A stretch of DNA of 61,878 nucleotides, taken from NCBI RefSeq assembly GCF_016654005.1, contig NZ_JAEPWN010000015.1, forward strand, positions 1-61,878, written 5' to 3'. Below the pieces are notes generated by a model. It made no database searches. It saw nothing but the letters and a program-made list of their open reading frames with translations, and was not told the DNA's origin. This document shows, in pieces, positions 1-8,240 of this stretch. Position 1 is the stretch's first letter. Every line of letters begins with the position of its first letter. A program made the position numbers and the translations under genes. The DNA is from Brevundimonas nasdae (lineage in GTDB: Bacteria > Pseudomonadota > Alphaproteobacteria > Caulobacterales > Caulobacteraceae).

Positions 1-320
1 ACGATGACCTGCATGCGCTGGGCGTCGCTGACGGTCCGCACAGTCGTCTTGGCGGGCTCCAGCGCCCCCATGCGCGCGACAGAGGTTGCGATCTCTGCCC
101 GCGCCAGGGCTTCGCGCTCGCTGGCGTCCAAGCCGCCGATCGCCGCTCGCGCGCCCTCGGACGCCAGGCTCTGGACCGACTGGGCCATCAGAAACCAGCT
201 GCCATAGACGACGATGGCGATCATCAGCACCACCATGATCGGCCCGACCAAGGCGAACTCAACCGCGGCGCTGCCGCCATCCGCACGCACGAAACTCGAC
301 TTCACGGACAATGAACGCAC
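1..320 (-). CDS. TadE-like pilus assembly protein (partial, 3-prime end outside window)
   Basis: The minus strand reads from a GTG at 320 through the left edge of the window. The N-terminus contains GGSAAVEFALVGP, the signature of the TadE-like family (usually a G-x-AAVEFALV-x-P motif), followed at once by a single hydrophobic segment (IMVVLMIAIVVYGSWFLM). This is the usual layout of TadE/TadF/TadG minor pseudopilins of the Flp/Tad pilus, anchored in the inner membrane with the remainder periplasmic. A GGAG Shine-Dalgarno-like sequence lies about 8 bases before the GTG and decides this start. About 106 residues are visible. Whether it is TadE or TadG cannot be told from this fragment. Confidence 0.75.
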   Translation of the reverse strand, partial: MRSLSVKSSFVRADGGSAAVEFALVGPIMVVLMIAIVVYGSWFLMAQSVQSLASEGARAAIGGLDASEREALARAEIATSVARMGALEPAKTTVRTVSDAQRMQVI

Positions 321-722
321 GGCCAATCTCCACACACGTCAAGATTGTATATCGTTATGTGTGAATAAAATTATACCCGTCAAGGGTGTAACTTCTTAAC
401 GGCCGCATTCGATCTAGCGAGTAACGTAGGTGCGTCCGGACCGGACACCGCCAATAGACTTTGGCCTGCTTCTCGATCAGATCGGCAATCGTGGCGGTCA
501 TCGGCCTTGGAACCAGCCCCATGGCAATGGCTTGGCTGACCAGCCGATCATTCTCAGCCTTGGACACGTAGGCGACCATAGTCTAACGCCAGCATCGGTC
601 GCCACCCTAAGTTCGCCCCGCCGCTGTCAGGCGAGGTCGATGGAGTTAGGTGGAGGATTGGCAGGCCTAACAAGGCCTAAAGTTCAGGGCCTGTGGAGGG
701 TCGTGGAGGTCGATGGAGTGAT
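321..722. other. Intergenic region, no convincing gene
   Basis: A stretch of about 400 bases between the TadE-like gene and the tRNA-Ser fragment. A 74-codon minus-strand frame (355-579) starts MVAYVSKAENDRLVSQAIAM and looks mildly protein-like, but it has no recognisable domain and ends in low-complexity AT-rich sequence, so I do not call it. The AT-rich stretch 340-400 just upstream of the TadE-like start probably holds its promoter. Confidence 0.4.
633..719 (+). repeat. Two 14-bp direct repeats beside an att-like tRNA fragment
   Basis: GAGGTCGATGGAGT occurs exactly at 633-646 and again at 706-719, spaced 73 bp start to start. AGGCCTAA is also duplicated between them (663-670 and 673-680). 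The second long copy ends three bases before the tRNA-Ser 3-prime fragment. Direct repeats next to a tRNA-derived crossover core resemble arm-type integrase or excisionase sites. That function is inference. Confidence 0.45.
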
Positions 723-746
723 GTTCGAATCCCACCGCTTCCGCCA
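723..746 (+). other. 3-prime tRNA-Ser fragment, candidate attachment site (island end)
   Basis: The sequence carries TTCGAATCCCAC followed by CGCTTCCGCCA: a T-loop, the 3-prime half of the T-stem, a 7-base acceptor strand, discriminator G and an encoded CCA. Discriminator G fits tRNA-Ser. The matching acceptor 5-prime strand (GGAAGCG) and the 5-prime half of the T-stem are absent upstream, so this is not a whole gene. Such fragments are left at the far end of islands that integrate into tRNA 3-prime ends. With this orientation the intact tRNA-Ser and the island body would lie to the left, beyond position 1. Confidence 0.6.
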
Positions 747-792
747 GCGCCCTCGCAGCATCTCAGCACAATCAGAGAACGTCGTTTTCCGT

Positions 793-948
793 TCACAACA
801 GCGTGGTGAAATGCTGCGCCAGATGTACGTGGCGCGCTGCAAACAGTCCTAGGGTAACGATCATGGCTGTCAGTGAGGACAAAAGGATCAGGCGCCGACA
901 CCGATGCGCCCAGTAAACGGTTTCACCCAAGGCGATCGCCAGCAACAT
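793..948 (-). CDS. Small membrane protein, 51 residues, unknown function
   Basis: The minus strand opens at ATG 948 after a G-rich Shine-Dalgarno-like run (GGGGGGCGAAC) and stops with TGA at 793-795. The product begins MLLAIALGETVYWAHRCRR and has one hydrophobic segment (LILLSSLTAMIVTLGLFAA), flanked by arginines on its N-terminal side, then a short His-containing tail. It looks like a single-pass small membrane protein. I recognise no family. It lies alone between the tRNA-Ser fragment and the MoxR-type operon, transcribed away from the latter. The call rests on the start context and the credible membrane segment only. Confidence 0.4.
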   Translation of the reverse strand: MLLAIALGETVYWAHRCRRLILLSSLTAMIVTLGLFAARHVHLAQHFTTLL

Positions 949-1101
949 GTTCGCCCCCCGAACGCGTTAATCCTATGAACTAGGACGGCGCCCGGATGAA
1001 AAGACCGCATTATTATCCGCCGTCATGCCGTCCCTGCGCCTCCCTTACGGAATAAATGGCGCGCTACGCTACGCACGGTTGACTGTCCGGCCACCGCCGT
1101 T

Positions 1102-1764
1102 ATGGCTGAAACATCTCCATGCACGCCTCTTTCAATCATGCAGGATAGGGCAAAGCCCTCTGACGACGCCCTGCAGCAGGCGCATGACCGGCTGCTGCGT
1201 GACGATTCGTTCCAGTTCGACCGCACGGGCTATCATCCGCCGAAAATTCCGCAGTGGCCCAAGTGGATAGGCGACATGCTGGATGCCATCGCCCCGGCTC
1301 TCAAATGGGTGCTGTGGATCGGTCTGGCCCTGCTCGCCGCCGCGATCCTATACCTCATCATCCGTGAAATTCTGCGGCTACGTGCGCCGCGCGCCAAGCC
1401 TGACAAGCCCAAGGCGGCGGTTGATGCAGAGTGGCGGCCTGACGCACAGGCGGCGCGCGACCTACTGGCAGGCGCGGACGCCCTCGCCGCCGAAGGCCGC
1501 TATGCCGAGGCTGCACACCTGCTTCTGCTGCGCAGCGTCGAGGATATCGACAAACATCAACCGCGCGCCCTGCGCATCTCCCTGACAACGCGCGAGATCG
1601 CAGGGCTGACCTCTCTGCCAGAGGCGGCGCGCCCGGCCTTCATGAAGATTGGTCGTGTCGTGGAGCGCAGCCTGTTTGGCGGTGCACCCGTTGACGCTGA
1701 GGATTTCGCCGACTGCCGCGACGCCTATGAAGCCTTCGCTCTTCCAGAAGGCTGGCGCGCATGA
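1102..1764 (+). CDS. DUF4129 domain-containing membrane protein
   Basis: First gene of a six-gene MoxR-type operon. A cytoplasmic N-terminal part precedes a transmembrane segment (around residues 65-87, VLWIGLALLAAAILYLIIREI), then a helical C-terminal domain with the DUF4129 pattern: a repeat-like ADALAAEGRYAEAAHLLLL followed by LTTREIA. The family occurs next to DUF4350, MoxR and DUF58 genes and is thought to act in a membrane complex, with the molecular role unknown. The end overlaps the next gene by 4 bp, suggesting translational coupling. An in-frame ATG at 1138 is an alternative start that would remove 12 residues. Confidence 0.85.
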   Translation: MAETSPCTPLSIMQDRAKPSDDALQQAHDRLLRDDSFQFDRTGYHPPKIPQWPKWIGDMLDAIAPALKWVLWIGLALLAAAILYLIIREILRLRAPRAKPDKPKAAVDAEWRPDAQAARDLLAGADALAAEGRYAEAAHLLLLRSVEDIDKHQPRALRISLTTREIAGLTSLPEAARPAFMKIGRVVERSLFGGAPVDAEDFADCRDAYEAFALPEGWRA

Positions 1765-2987
1765 GCCGGACATCCCGGGCGGCCAGCGGCGCCTTTTCAC
1801 CCGTCACCATGATCGTCATCCTGGTTGTCGGCGTGCTGGCGCTGGCTGGCGTCGGCATCCTGTCGGCCTATTCGCCAGAGCTTAAGTCCGGCAACGACGG
1901 CGGCGGCCATGCCCTGTCAAAGGCTTCCACCGGCTTTGGCACCCTGCCCGTTCTATTGCGCAGCCTTGGCGTCCCGGTCGTTCTGAATCGCGGCGTTCTG
2001 ACCGACGCTTCGGATGACAGCCTTCTGGTTCTGACACCTGCGGTTCAGACCAAGCCGGAGCAGATCGACGACATCATTCACTATGGCCCGACCTTGATCA
2101 TCCTGCCGAAATGGGTGGCGGCGCCGGACGCCAATCATGAAGGATGGGTCCGGACGCTGAACTCCTACAGCGGCAAGAGCAGTTTGGAGATTCTGCCGGA
2201 AGGCCTGCTCAAGGATACGACCCTGATCGAGCGAGAGGGTCGCGCGACCGTGTCTTTACGTCGCCCAAACGGAACGTCTTTCGGCAAGCCGGTGCAGATC
2301 GAGGCGCTGCGGACCATCGGCGGCGATGCCTGGATTCCGGTCGTGGTGACACAACAGGGTGACGCCATCCTGGCCATGCACCGTAAAACCCGCACCTATG
2401 TGCTGGCCGATTCCGACTTCCTGGACACTTCTGCACTCAAGAGCTTGGCCGGCGCCCGCACGGCGGTCGATCTGATCGAGATATTGCGGCCCGATGGTTC
2501 TCCCGTGGTGTTCGACCTGACCCTGCATGGGTTCCAGCGCACGCGCAGCCTGTTGCGGCTGATGCTTGAGCCGCCCTTGCTGGGGCTGACCCTGATCCTG
2601 GCGGCGCTGGCTGTGCTGGCGGGGTTCCAGGCGGCCGTGCGTTTCGGTCCGGCGCGCGACCACGCCCGCATCATCGCGCTGGGCAAGCGCGGCCTAGCCG
2701 ACAACACAGCGGCTCTGGTGCGGCTGGCCAAGCGCGAACACCATATGGCCGCCCCCTACGCCCTGCTGGTCCGGGCCGCGGTCGCGCGCGTCATTGGGGC
2801 CCCGCGCAGCCTGAGCGACGATGAGTTGAACGCCTTCCTCGACCGCGTCAGCCGCACGACCGGCGCACATTCGACCTATTCCGCCTTGGCCGAGCGCGCC
2901 AAGGCGGCCAAGACACCCGGCGACCTGATGCAGGTGGCCGGCGACCTCTATCGCTGGAACCAGGAGCTGACCCGTGCACGTCAATGA
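1761..2987 (+). CDS. DUF4350 domain-containing membrane protein
   Basis: 408 residues. One transmembrane segment near the N-terminus (about residues 12-32, [20 protein letters not shown]), a long extracytoplasmic domain with the DUF4350 layout ([16 protein letters not shown], then LLVLTPAVQ), and a second transmembrane segment near residue 275 ([17 protein letters not shown]), followed by a cytoplasmic tail. Overlaps the upstream DUF4129 gene by 4 bp and the downstream MoxR gene by 14 bp. The family is a usual partner of MoxR/DUF58 systems. Its position suggests a scaffold in the same envelope complex, but no biochemical activity is known to me. Confidence 0.85.
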   Translation: MSRTSRAASGAFSPVTMIVILVVGVLALAGVGILSAYSPELKSGNDGGGHALSKASTGFGTLPVLLRSLGVPVVLNRGVLTDASDDSLLVLTPAVQTKPEQIDDIIHYGPTLIILPKWVAAPDANHEGWVRTLNSYSGKSSLEILPEGLLKDTTLIEREGRATVSLRRPNGTSFGKPVQIEALRTIGGDAWIPVVVTQQGDAILAMHRKTRTYVLADSDFLDTSALKSLAGARTAVDLIEILRPDGSPVVFDLTLHGFQRTRSLLRLMLEPPLLGLTLILAALAVLAGFQAAVRFGPARDHARIIALGKRGLADNTAALVRLAKREHHMAAPYALLVRAAVARVIGAPRSLSDDELNAFLDRVSRTTGAHSTYSALAERAKAAKTPGDLMQVAGDLYRWNQELTRARQ

Positions 2988-3930
2988 GGTGAAGGCGGTC
3001 GCCGATCGCATCCGCACCGAAATCGCCAAGGCGGTCGTCGGTCAGGACGGCGCCGTCGATCTGTTGCTGACCGCCCTGTTCGCGGGCGGCCACGTCCTGC
3101 TGGAAGGTCCGCCCGGAACCGCAAAGACCCTGTTGGCCCAGGCCTTCGCGCGGGCCGTCGGCCTGGATTACGGACGGATCCAGTTCACCCCGGACCTGAT
3201 GCCGGGCGATATCATCGGATCGAATCTGTTCAACTTCCAGACCTCGGCCTTCACCCTGACGCGCGGGCCGATCTTCTGCGAACTGCTGCTGGCGGACGAG
3301 ATCAACCGTACTCCGCCCAAGACACAGGCGGCCCTGCTGGAAGCCATGCAGGAGCGGCACATCACCATCGACGGACAGGCGCACGCCCTCAGCAAACGGT
3401 TCACCGTCGTCGCCACCCAGAACCCCATCGAGCAGCAGGGCACCTATCCCCTGCCCGAGGCCCAGCTTGACCGCTTTCTGTTCAAGCACGTCCTGGCCTA
3501 TCCGTCGCTGGAGCAGGAACGCGCCATCATCGCCGCCCACGGATCGCGCACCGGCCAGATGGACCCCATCGCCTTGGGCGTCGAAGTCGTCGCCGACGCC
3601 GCAACGATCGACGCCGCCGTCAATGCTGTCGCCGATGTGCGCCTGACAGACGAGGTCATCGGCTATGTCGCCGATCTGGTCCGCGCCACACGGGACTCGG
3701 CCGATGTGGACACAGGCGCATCGCCCCGCGCCGCCGCCATGCTGGCCGTCGGCGCCCGCGCCCGCGCGGCGCTGGACGGACGCGACTATGTCATCCCTGA
3801 CGACGTGAAGCTGCTGGCGCTGCCTGCCCTGCGCCACCGCCTGGTCCTGTCGCCCGCCGCAGAGATCGAAGGCCGTCGCGTGGATCAGGTTCTGGCCGGT
3901 CTGGTCGAGCGGGTCGCAGCGCCCCGGTGA
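2974..3930 (+). CDS. MoxR-family AAA+ ATPase
   Basis: 318 residues. Walker A GPPGTAKT near residue 45, Walker [10 protein letters not shown] near residue 110, sensor-1 region [20 protein letters not shown] and arginine-rich LDRFLF: the standard MoxR signature. MoxR ATPases are cytoplasmic chaperone-like enzymes that work with vWA-domain partners on envelope proteins or cofactor insertion. The downstream DUF58 gene overlaps by 4 bp and is the expected partner. Length is typical. The substrate in this organism cannot be inferred. Confidence 0.95.
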   Translation: MHVNEVKAVADRIRTEIAKAVVGQDGAVDLLLTALFAGGHVLLEGPPGTAKTLLAQAFARAVGLDYGRIQFTPDLMPGDIIGSNLFNFQTSAFTLTRGPIFCELLLADEINRTPPKTQAALLEAMQERHITIDGQAHALSKRFTVVATQNPIEQQGTYPLPEAQLDRFLFKHVLAYPSLEQERAIIAAHGSRTGQMDPIALGVEVVADAATIDAAVNAVADVRLTDEVIGYVADLVRATRDSADVDTGASPRAAAMLAVGARARAALDGRDYVIPDDVKLLALPALRHRLVLSPAAEIEGRRVDQVLAGLVERVAAPR

Positions 3931-5243
3931 TCTATCCCACGCGGCGAGCGGTGATGGTCATGGGCGTCGGCGCGCCTGTCGCGCTGCTGGCCGGCGTGCT
4001 GACGCCTGCGGGCTGGCTGGCTGGCCCCATCTGGATCCTCGCCGTCTACGCCTTGATTGCGATCGACGCCGTGCGCGCCGGATCACGCACAGGGCTAAGC
4101 CTCGACGCGCCAGAGCCAGTGCGCGCAGCGGTGGGCCGCCCCGGCGTGACGGGCTTCATTGTTCGGTTCGCAAGCAAGGGTCCGGTGCCGCAGACGGTGG
4201 AGGCCGCCGCCTCCGCCGACGCGCGCCTGGGCCTGACCACAGCATCCCGACAGGCGAAGGTTGAAGATCGTTCCGCCATCCTGACCTTCCCCTTCACGCC
4301 GGAACGACGCGGAACGGCGGAGTTTGAAAACCTTTGGGTGCGCTGGCGCGGCCCTCTGGGGTTGGCGTGGAAGCAGAAGATTTTCAGCCTGAACCTGCCC
4401 GCCCCGGTCCTGACCGATCTTCAGTCCGTGCGCGACCAGGCCGTGCGCCTGTTCGCTCGCGACGCCCTGTTCGGCGCCAAGACCCAGATCGAAATGGGCG
4501 AGGGCTCGGAGTTCCAGTCCCTGCGCGATTACCAGGCGGGCATGGATCGTCGCGCCATCGACTGGAAACAGTCGGCCCGCCACGCCGCCTTGCTGGCCAA
4601 GGAATTCCGCACCGAACGCAACCACAATGTCATCATGGCGCTGGATTGCGGACGCGCAGCCTGCGAACCGGTCGGCGGCGTGCCCCGCATCGACCGCGCC
4701 ATCAACGCCGCCCTTCTGTTGTCTTACGCCTGCCTGCGATCCGGCGATCGCGCGGGCCTGTTCGCCTTCGATTCCGCGCCGCGCGTGACGACCGGCGCCC
4801 TGGGCGGCCTCAACGCCTTCCGCAGCCTTCAAGCGGTCGCAGGACGCATCGACTATTCGACGCACGAGACCAACTACACCCTGGCTCTCTCGACCCTGTC
4901 CGGCCAGCTTCAACGCCGTTCGCTGATCGTCGTCTTCACCGACTTCACCGATTCCACCGCCGCCGAACTGATGATCGAGTCCCTGGGCCGTCTGCTGCGG
5001 CGGCATCTGGTGCTGTTTGTGGTCATGCGCGACGAGGAACTGGAAAGCCTGACCGCCGCTGAACCGCAGGAGCCAGAGGATGTCGCCCGCGCCGTCGTCG
5101 CCGGATCCCTGCTGCGTGAGCGTGATGTGGTGGTGAGCCGCCTGCGCCGCATGGGGGCCCACATCGTCGACACCCCCGCCGACCGGATCGGCCCGGAAGT
5201 CATCAACGCCTATCTGGATCTGAAGCGGAGGGACCTGCTGTGA
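3927..5243 (+). CDS. DUF58 domain-containing protein (vWA-like partner of MoxR)
   Basis: 438 residues. Two hydrophobic segments at the N-terminus (about residues 8-45) precede an extracytoplasmic stretch and the diagnostic DUF58 motif [20 protein letters not shown] near residue 200. The C-terminal half looks vWA-like: IMALDCGRA resembles a MIDAS-type DxG start and [11 protein letters not shown] a second metal-site loop. DUF58 proteins are the routine genetic and probably physical partners of MoxR ATPases. Both gene borders overlap neighbours by 4 bp, so it is co-translated with MoxR and the SpoIIM-like gene. Confidence 0.92.
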   Translation: MIYPTRRAVMVMGVGAPVALLAGVLTPAGWLAGPIWILAVYALIAIDAVRAGSRTGLSLDAPEPVRAAVGRPGVTGFIVRFASKGPVPQTVEAAASADARLGLTTASRQAKVEDRSAILTFPFTPERRGTAEFENLWVRWRGPLGLAWKQKIFSLNLPAPVLTDLQSVRDQAVRLFARDALFGAKTQIEMGEGSEFQSLRDYQAGMDRRAIDWKQSARHAALLAKEFRTERNHNVIMALDCGRAACEPVGGVPRIDRAINAALLLSYACLRSGDRAGLFAFDSAPRVTTGALGGLNAFRSLQAVAGRIDYSTHETNYTLALSTLSGQLQRRSLIVVFTDFTDSTAAELMIESLGRLLRRHLVLFVVMRDEELESLTAAEPQEPEDVARAVVAGSLLRERDVVVSRLRRMGAHIVDTPADRIGPEVINAYLDLKRRDLL

Positions 5244-6253
5244 CCGACGTTCGTCCCGCCCAACTGCTGAAAAGCCAGCGTTTCCGCCAGCAGCGCGAGG
5301 GCGACTGGCGCCGCCTTGAACAACTGATGACCAAGGCCGAGGCGGGGTCGGCGTCCAAGTTGACGGACGAAGAGATCCTGGCCATCCCAGTTCTCTATCG
5401 TTCGACCCTTTCGGCCCTGTCTGTCGCGCGGGAAACCTCGCTGGACCGGGGGCTGGTCGAATATCTGGAGACCCTGTCCGCCCGCGCCTATTTCTTCGTC
5501 TATGGGTCTCGCGCCACCCTGCAGGATCGCCTGACCAGCTTCTTCCGCAACGACTGGCCCAATGCCGTGCGTGGTCTGTGGCGCGAAACACTGATCTCGA
5601 CCGCCCTGATGCTGCTGGGCGCGGCGGTGGCGGCCTGGCTGGTGCTTCATGAACCGGAATGGTTCTACGCCTTCGTGCCGGGCGAACTGGCCGGCGGGCG
5701 CGATCCCGCCGCCTCGACTGAAACGCTGCGCTCCACCTTGGACGGATCAGACGGTAGTGGCGGCCTGTCCGTCTTCGCCGCCTTCCTGTTCACCCATAAC
5801 GCCCAGGTCGCCATCCTGGCCTTTGCACTGGGGTTCGCCCTTTGCCTGCCGACGGGGATGCTGATCCTTTATAACGGCGCGACATTGGGCGCCTTCGTCG
5901 CCCTGTTCGCCAGTCGGGGTCTGGGTGTTGAGGTTGGCGGCTGGCTGCTGATCCACGGCGTGACTGAACTGTTCGCCGTCATCCTGGCGGGCGCGGCAGG
6001 CTTCCGCATCGGCTGGGCCGTGGCCTTCCCGGGACAGAAACGCCGTCTGGACGCCGCAGTAGAGGCTGGACGCACCGCCGCCATCGTCATGGGCGGGGTG
6101 GTGGTCATGCTGTTCTTTGCGGGGTTGCTGGAAGGGTTTGGCCGCCAGTTGATCGTCCACACCGGTCTTCGCTACGGCGTCGCGGCGTTCACCGCCCTGG
6201 TCTGGGCCGCCTATTTCTACTTCCCCCGCAGAGAGGCGCGTCTTGGCCGCTGA
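5240..6253 (+). CDS. Stage II sporulation protein M-like membrane protein
   Basis: 337 residues. A cytoplasmic N-terminal domain of about 110 residues (RRLEQLMTKAEAGSASKLTD, then YRSTLSALSVAR) is followed by five or so transmembrane segments, including VFAAFLFTHNAQVAILAFAL and WLLIHGVTELFAVILAGAAG. The HNAQVAI and HGVxELxA patterns are those of the SpoIIM/DUF95 family, which outside Firmicutes sits in MoxR/DUF58/RDD clusters. It has no role in sporulation here. Starts 4 bp inside DUF58 and overlaps the RDD gene by 11 bp. Confidence 0.88.
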   Translation: MTDVRPAQLLKSQRFRQQREGDWRRLEQLMTKAEAGSASKLTDEEILAIPVLYRSTLSALSVARETSLDRGLVEYLETLSARAYFFVYGSRATLQDRLTSFFRNDWPNAVRGLWRETLISTALMLLGAAVAAWLVLHEPEWFYAFVPGELAGGRDPAASTETLRSTLDGSDGSGGLSVFAAFLFTHNAQVAILAFALGFALCLPTGMLILYNGATLGAFVALFASRGLGVEVGGWLLIHGVTELFAVILAGAAGFRIGWAVAFPGQKRRLDAAVEAGRTAAIVMGGVVVMLFFAGLLEGFGRQLIVHTGLRYGVAAFTALVWAAYFYFPRREARLGR

Positions 6254-7118
6254 ACCCGTCGCCCGCTCCGGAACCGAACGCACCTTCGTCACGCCGGAAG
6301 GCGTCGATCTGCGTCTGAACATCGGCGAGGCTGGTCAGCGCGCCGCCGCCTTCCTGCTGGACGCCGCCATCATCATCGGCGTGCTGATCGCCTTCACCAT
6401 CATCGCCTTGTTGATGGGAATCGGCGCGGCCGCAGGGGGAGGCAGACAAGGCGCAGAGATCGTCGCCGTCATCTGGCTGTTGGTCTTCTTCGTATTGCGG
6501 AACTTCTATTTCACCGGGTTCGAACTGTCCGCAGCCGCCGCAACGCCAGGCAAACGCGTCATGGGCCTGCGCGTCGCCTCACGCGATGGCGGGCGATTGA
6601 AGGCGGAATCGGTTTTCGCCCGCAACGCCCTGCGCGAACTGGAAGTGTTCCTGCCGCTGTCCCTGTTGATCAGCCGGGCGGGTCAGGGCGTCGACGCCTG
6701 GATGTATCTCCTGGCGCTGGTCTGGGCCGGGATTTTCGTCTTCTTCCCCCTTTTCAACAAGGACCGCCTGCGTGCGGGCGATCTTGTGGGCGGCACCTGG
6801 GTCGTGCGTACGCCCAAACGCAAGCTGACCCGCGACATGGCCGACGACGGTTCAGAACGCCTGGCCGCCTATGACTTCACCTCGGCGCAGATTGACGCCT
6901 ATGGCGCCAAGGAGTTGCATGTCCTTGAAACCGTCCTGCGCCAGCGCGACCGCAACACCATGAAGGCCGTCGCCGAACGCATCGCCGACAAGATCGACTG
7001 GTCCCGCACCGACGACAGGGACTACGACTTCCTCAGCGCCTACTACGCCGCCCTGCGCGGTCGGCTGGAGCAACGGCTGCTGATGGGCGTTCGACGCCGC
7101 GACAAGCACGATATTTAA
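6243..7118 (+). CDS. RDD family membrane protein
   Basis: 291 residues. The N-terminus opens with TPEGVDLRLNIGEAGQRAAAFLLDAAIII, the usual start of the RDD family (Arg followed by two acidic residues in the first membrane helix, here R-AAAFLLD). Three hydrophobic segments follow, with TPGKRVMGLRV and DRLRAGDLVGGTWVV as further family marks. The C-terminal 100 residues are soluble. Last gene of the operon, starting inside the SpoIIM-like gene. RDD proteins are membrane proteins, some linked to ion transport. The role in MoxR clusters is not established. It converges with the LysR gene across 134 bp that show no clear terminator hairpin. Confidence 0.88.
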   Translation: MAAEPVARSGTERTFVTPEGVDLRLNIGEAGQRAAAFLLDAAIIIGVLIAFTIIALLMGIGAAAGGGRQGAEIVAVIWLLVFFVLRNFYFTGFELSAAAATPGKRVMGLRVASRDGGRLKAESVFARNALRELEVFLPLSLLISRAGQGVDAWMYLLALVWAGIFVFFPLFNKDRLRAGDLVGGTWVVRTPKRKLTRDMADDGSERLAAYDFTSAQIDAYGAKELHVLETVLRQRDRNTMKAVAERIADKIDWSRTDDRDYDFLSAYYAALRGRLEQRLLMGVRRRDKHDI

Positions 7119-7252
7119 TTATGTCGCGTTACAATCCATAAGATCATCACAGCAGAACGTTGGAACTGACTTCAATAAACTCAGCCTTCCGCGTCAGATC
7201 GCACCTGCTTCACTTAAGAAAGCGCCACGACTTGTTCGTATTGAATCTGCCT

Positions 7253-8098
7253 TCATGACGGCCTTCTGTGTTCGCTGAAGGCGGCCGTGATGGCGCGCAG
7301 GGTCTCACGTGTTCTGGCGTCGGTTAGGGATGAGTGCAGGATAATCGACAAGGACGGAATCTCAGGCAGCCCGAGTTTTTGGCTCACCTCAATCATGTCA
7401 GGCGTTGCCAATCGTCGCGGAAAAGCGGCCGCCGCCAGGCCTGCAGATAGAGCCGCCATCACTGCAGGGGTGGCCCCTACGAACGCCTCTGTCCAAGGGA
7501 TTTGCGCACCATCCAGCAGCCGCATCGCCACCTCGCGCACCTTGCAGCACGGCGGGTGGCTGGCCAGGCGCAACGGCTCACCGACACGGTGCTCGAAATC
7601 CGCCGATGCGAACCAGCCGAAATGCTCAGGCCCGAGAACCTCGCCGTCTCGTCGGTCGTCGTCGCTGCGCACAATGACCGCGTCCAGCCTCCCCTCCTCA
7701 TAAGCGTCCAACAAGGCGCGGGAGTTATCGACCAGCACCTCGATCGTCAGACAGGGATCCAATCTTCTCAACTTCGCTAGCAGGGTCGGAACCTCCGGCC
7801 CCATGACATGAGCTGCGATCCCGAGTCGGAACTTTCGTTTCTCGGCGGCCAGGGCAGCGTAAGCGCGCTCATGTGCAGCCAGAAACTCACGCGCAGGCGA
7901 CAGGAAGGCCTCGCCTTGGACGGACAGGCGCACCTGGCGCGGCGTGCGCTCGATCAGTTTTTTACCGAGCCGCTCCTCAAGTCGCTTCAGCTTCACACTA
8001 ACTGCGCCCTGCGTCGAACCCAGAGCTTCCGCCGCGCGGGTGAAGCTCTGAAGATCGACGATCAGCACAAAGGCCCGAACGGCGTCAACTTCCAACAT
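7253..8098 (-). CDS. LysR family transcriptional regulator
   Basis: 281 residues. The N-terminal 60 residues form the LysR winged helix-turn-helix (VDAVRAFVLIVDLQSFTRAA, then GSTQGAVSVKLKRLEERLG). The rest is a periplasmic-binding-like effector domain (FRLGIAAHVMG, ALLDAYEEGRLDAVI). It is transcribed away from an MFS exporter gene 142 bp upstream, the classical arrangement in which LysR controls the divergent gene and itself. The effector is unknown but is likely a compound exported by the neighbour. Confidence 0.93.
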   Translation of the reverse strand: MLEVDAVRAFVLIVDLQSFTRAAEALGSTQGAVSVKLKRLEERLGKKLIERTPRQVRLSVQGEAFLSPAREFLAAHERAYAALAAEKRKFRLGIAAHVMGPEVPTLLAKLRRLDPCLTIEVLVDNSRALLDAYEEGRLDAVIVRSDDDRRDGEVLGPEHFGWFASADFEHRVGEPLRLASHPPCCKVREVAMRLLDGAQIPWTEAFVGATPAVMAALSAGLAAAAFPRRLATPDMIEVSQKLGLPEIPSLSIILHSSLTDARTRETLRAITAAFSEHRRPS

Positions 8099-8131
8099 GG
8101 CCCCATCTATCCGTTTTTGTTGTCACTGAAA

Positions 8132-8153
8132 TGGAAAATCTCGCCATTTTCAA
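8132..8153. promoter_or_regulatory. Imperfect palindrome between divergent LysR and MFS genes
   Basis: TGGAAAAT and ATTTTCAA face each other across six bases in the 142-bp LysR/MFS gap. Seven of eight arm positions pair. AT-rich dyads in such gaps are typical LysR recognition sites. The assignment rests only on symmetry and position. Confidence 0.35.
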
Positions 8154-8240
8154 ATGGTGACGCCAGCCGCATGTCTGCAACCCATCAAAGGGTCGCGCTG
8201 AAATCCCTCGTAACGCGCCACTTCAATAACAAGGCCAGAC

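Noticed and set aside
650..746. A complete tRNA-Ser gene
   Set aside because: Only the T-loop and 3-prime strand are present; there is no matching 5-prime acceptor or anticodon arm upstream.
4095..5591. Long minus-strand open frames under the MoxR/DUF58 genes
   Set aside because: They mirror the codon bias of the plus-strand genes and have low-complexity products; motifs on the plus strand are unambiguous.
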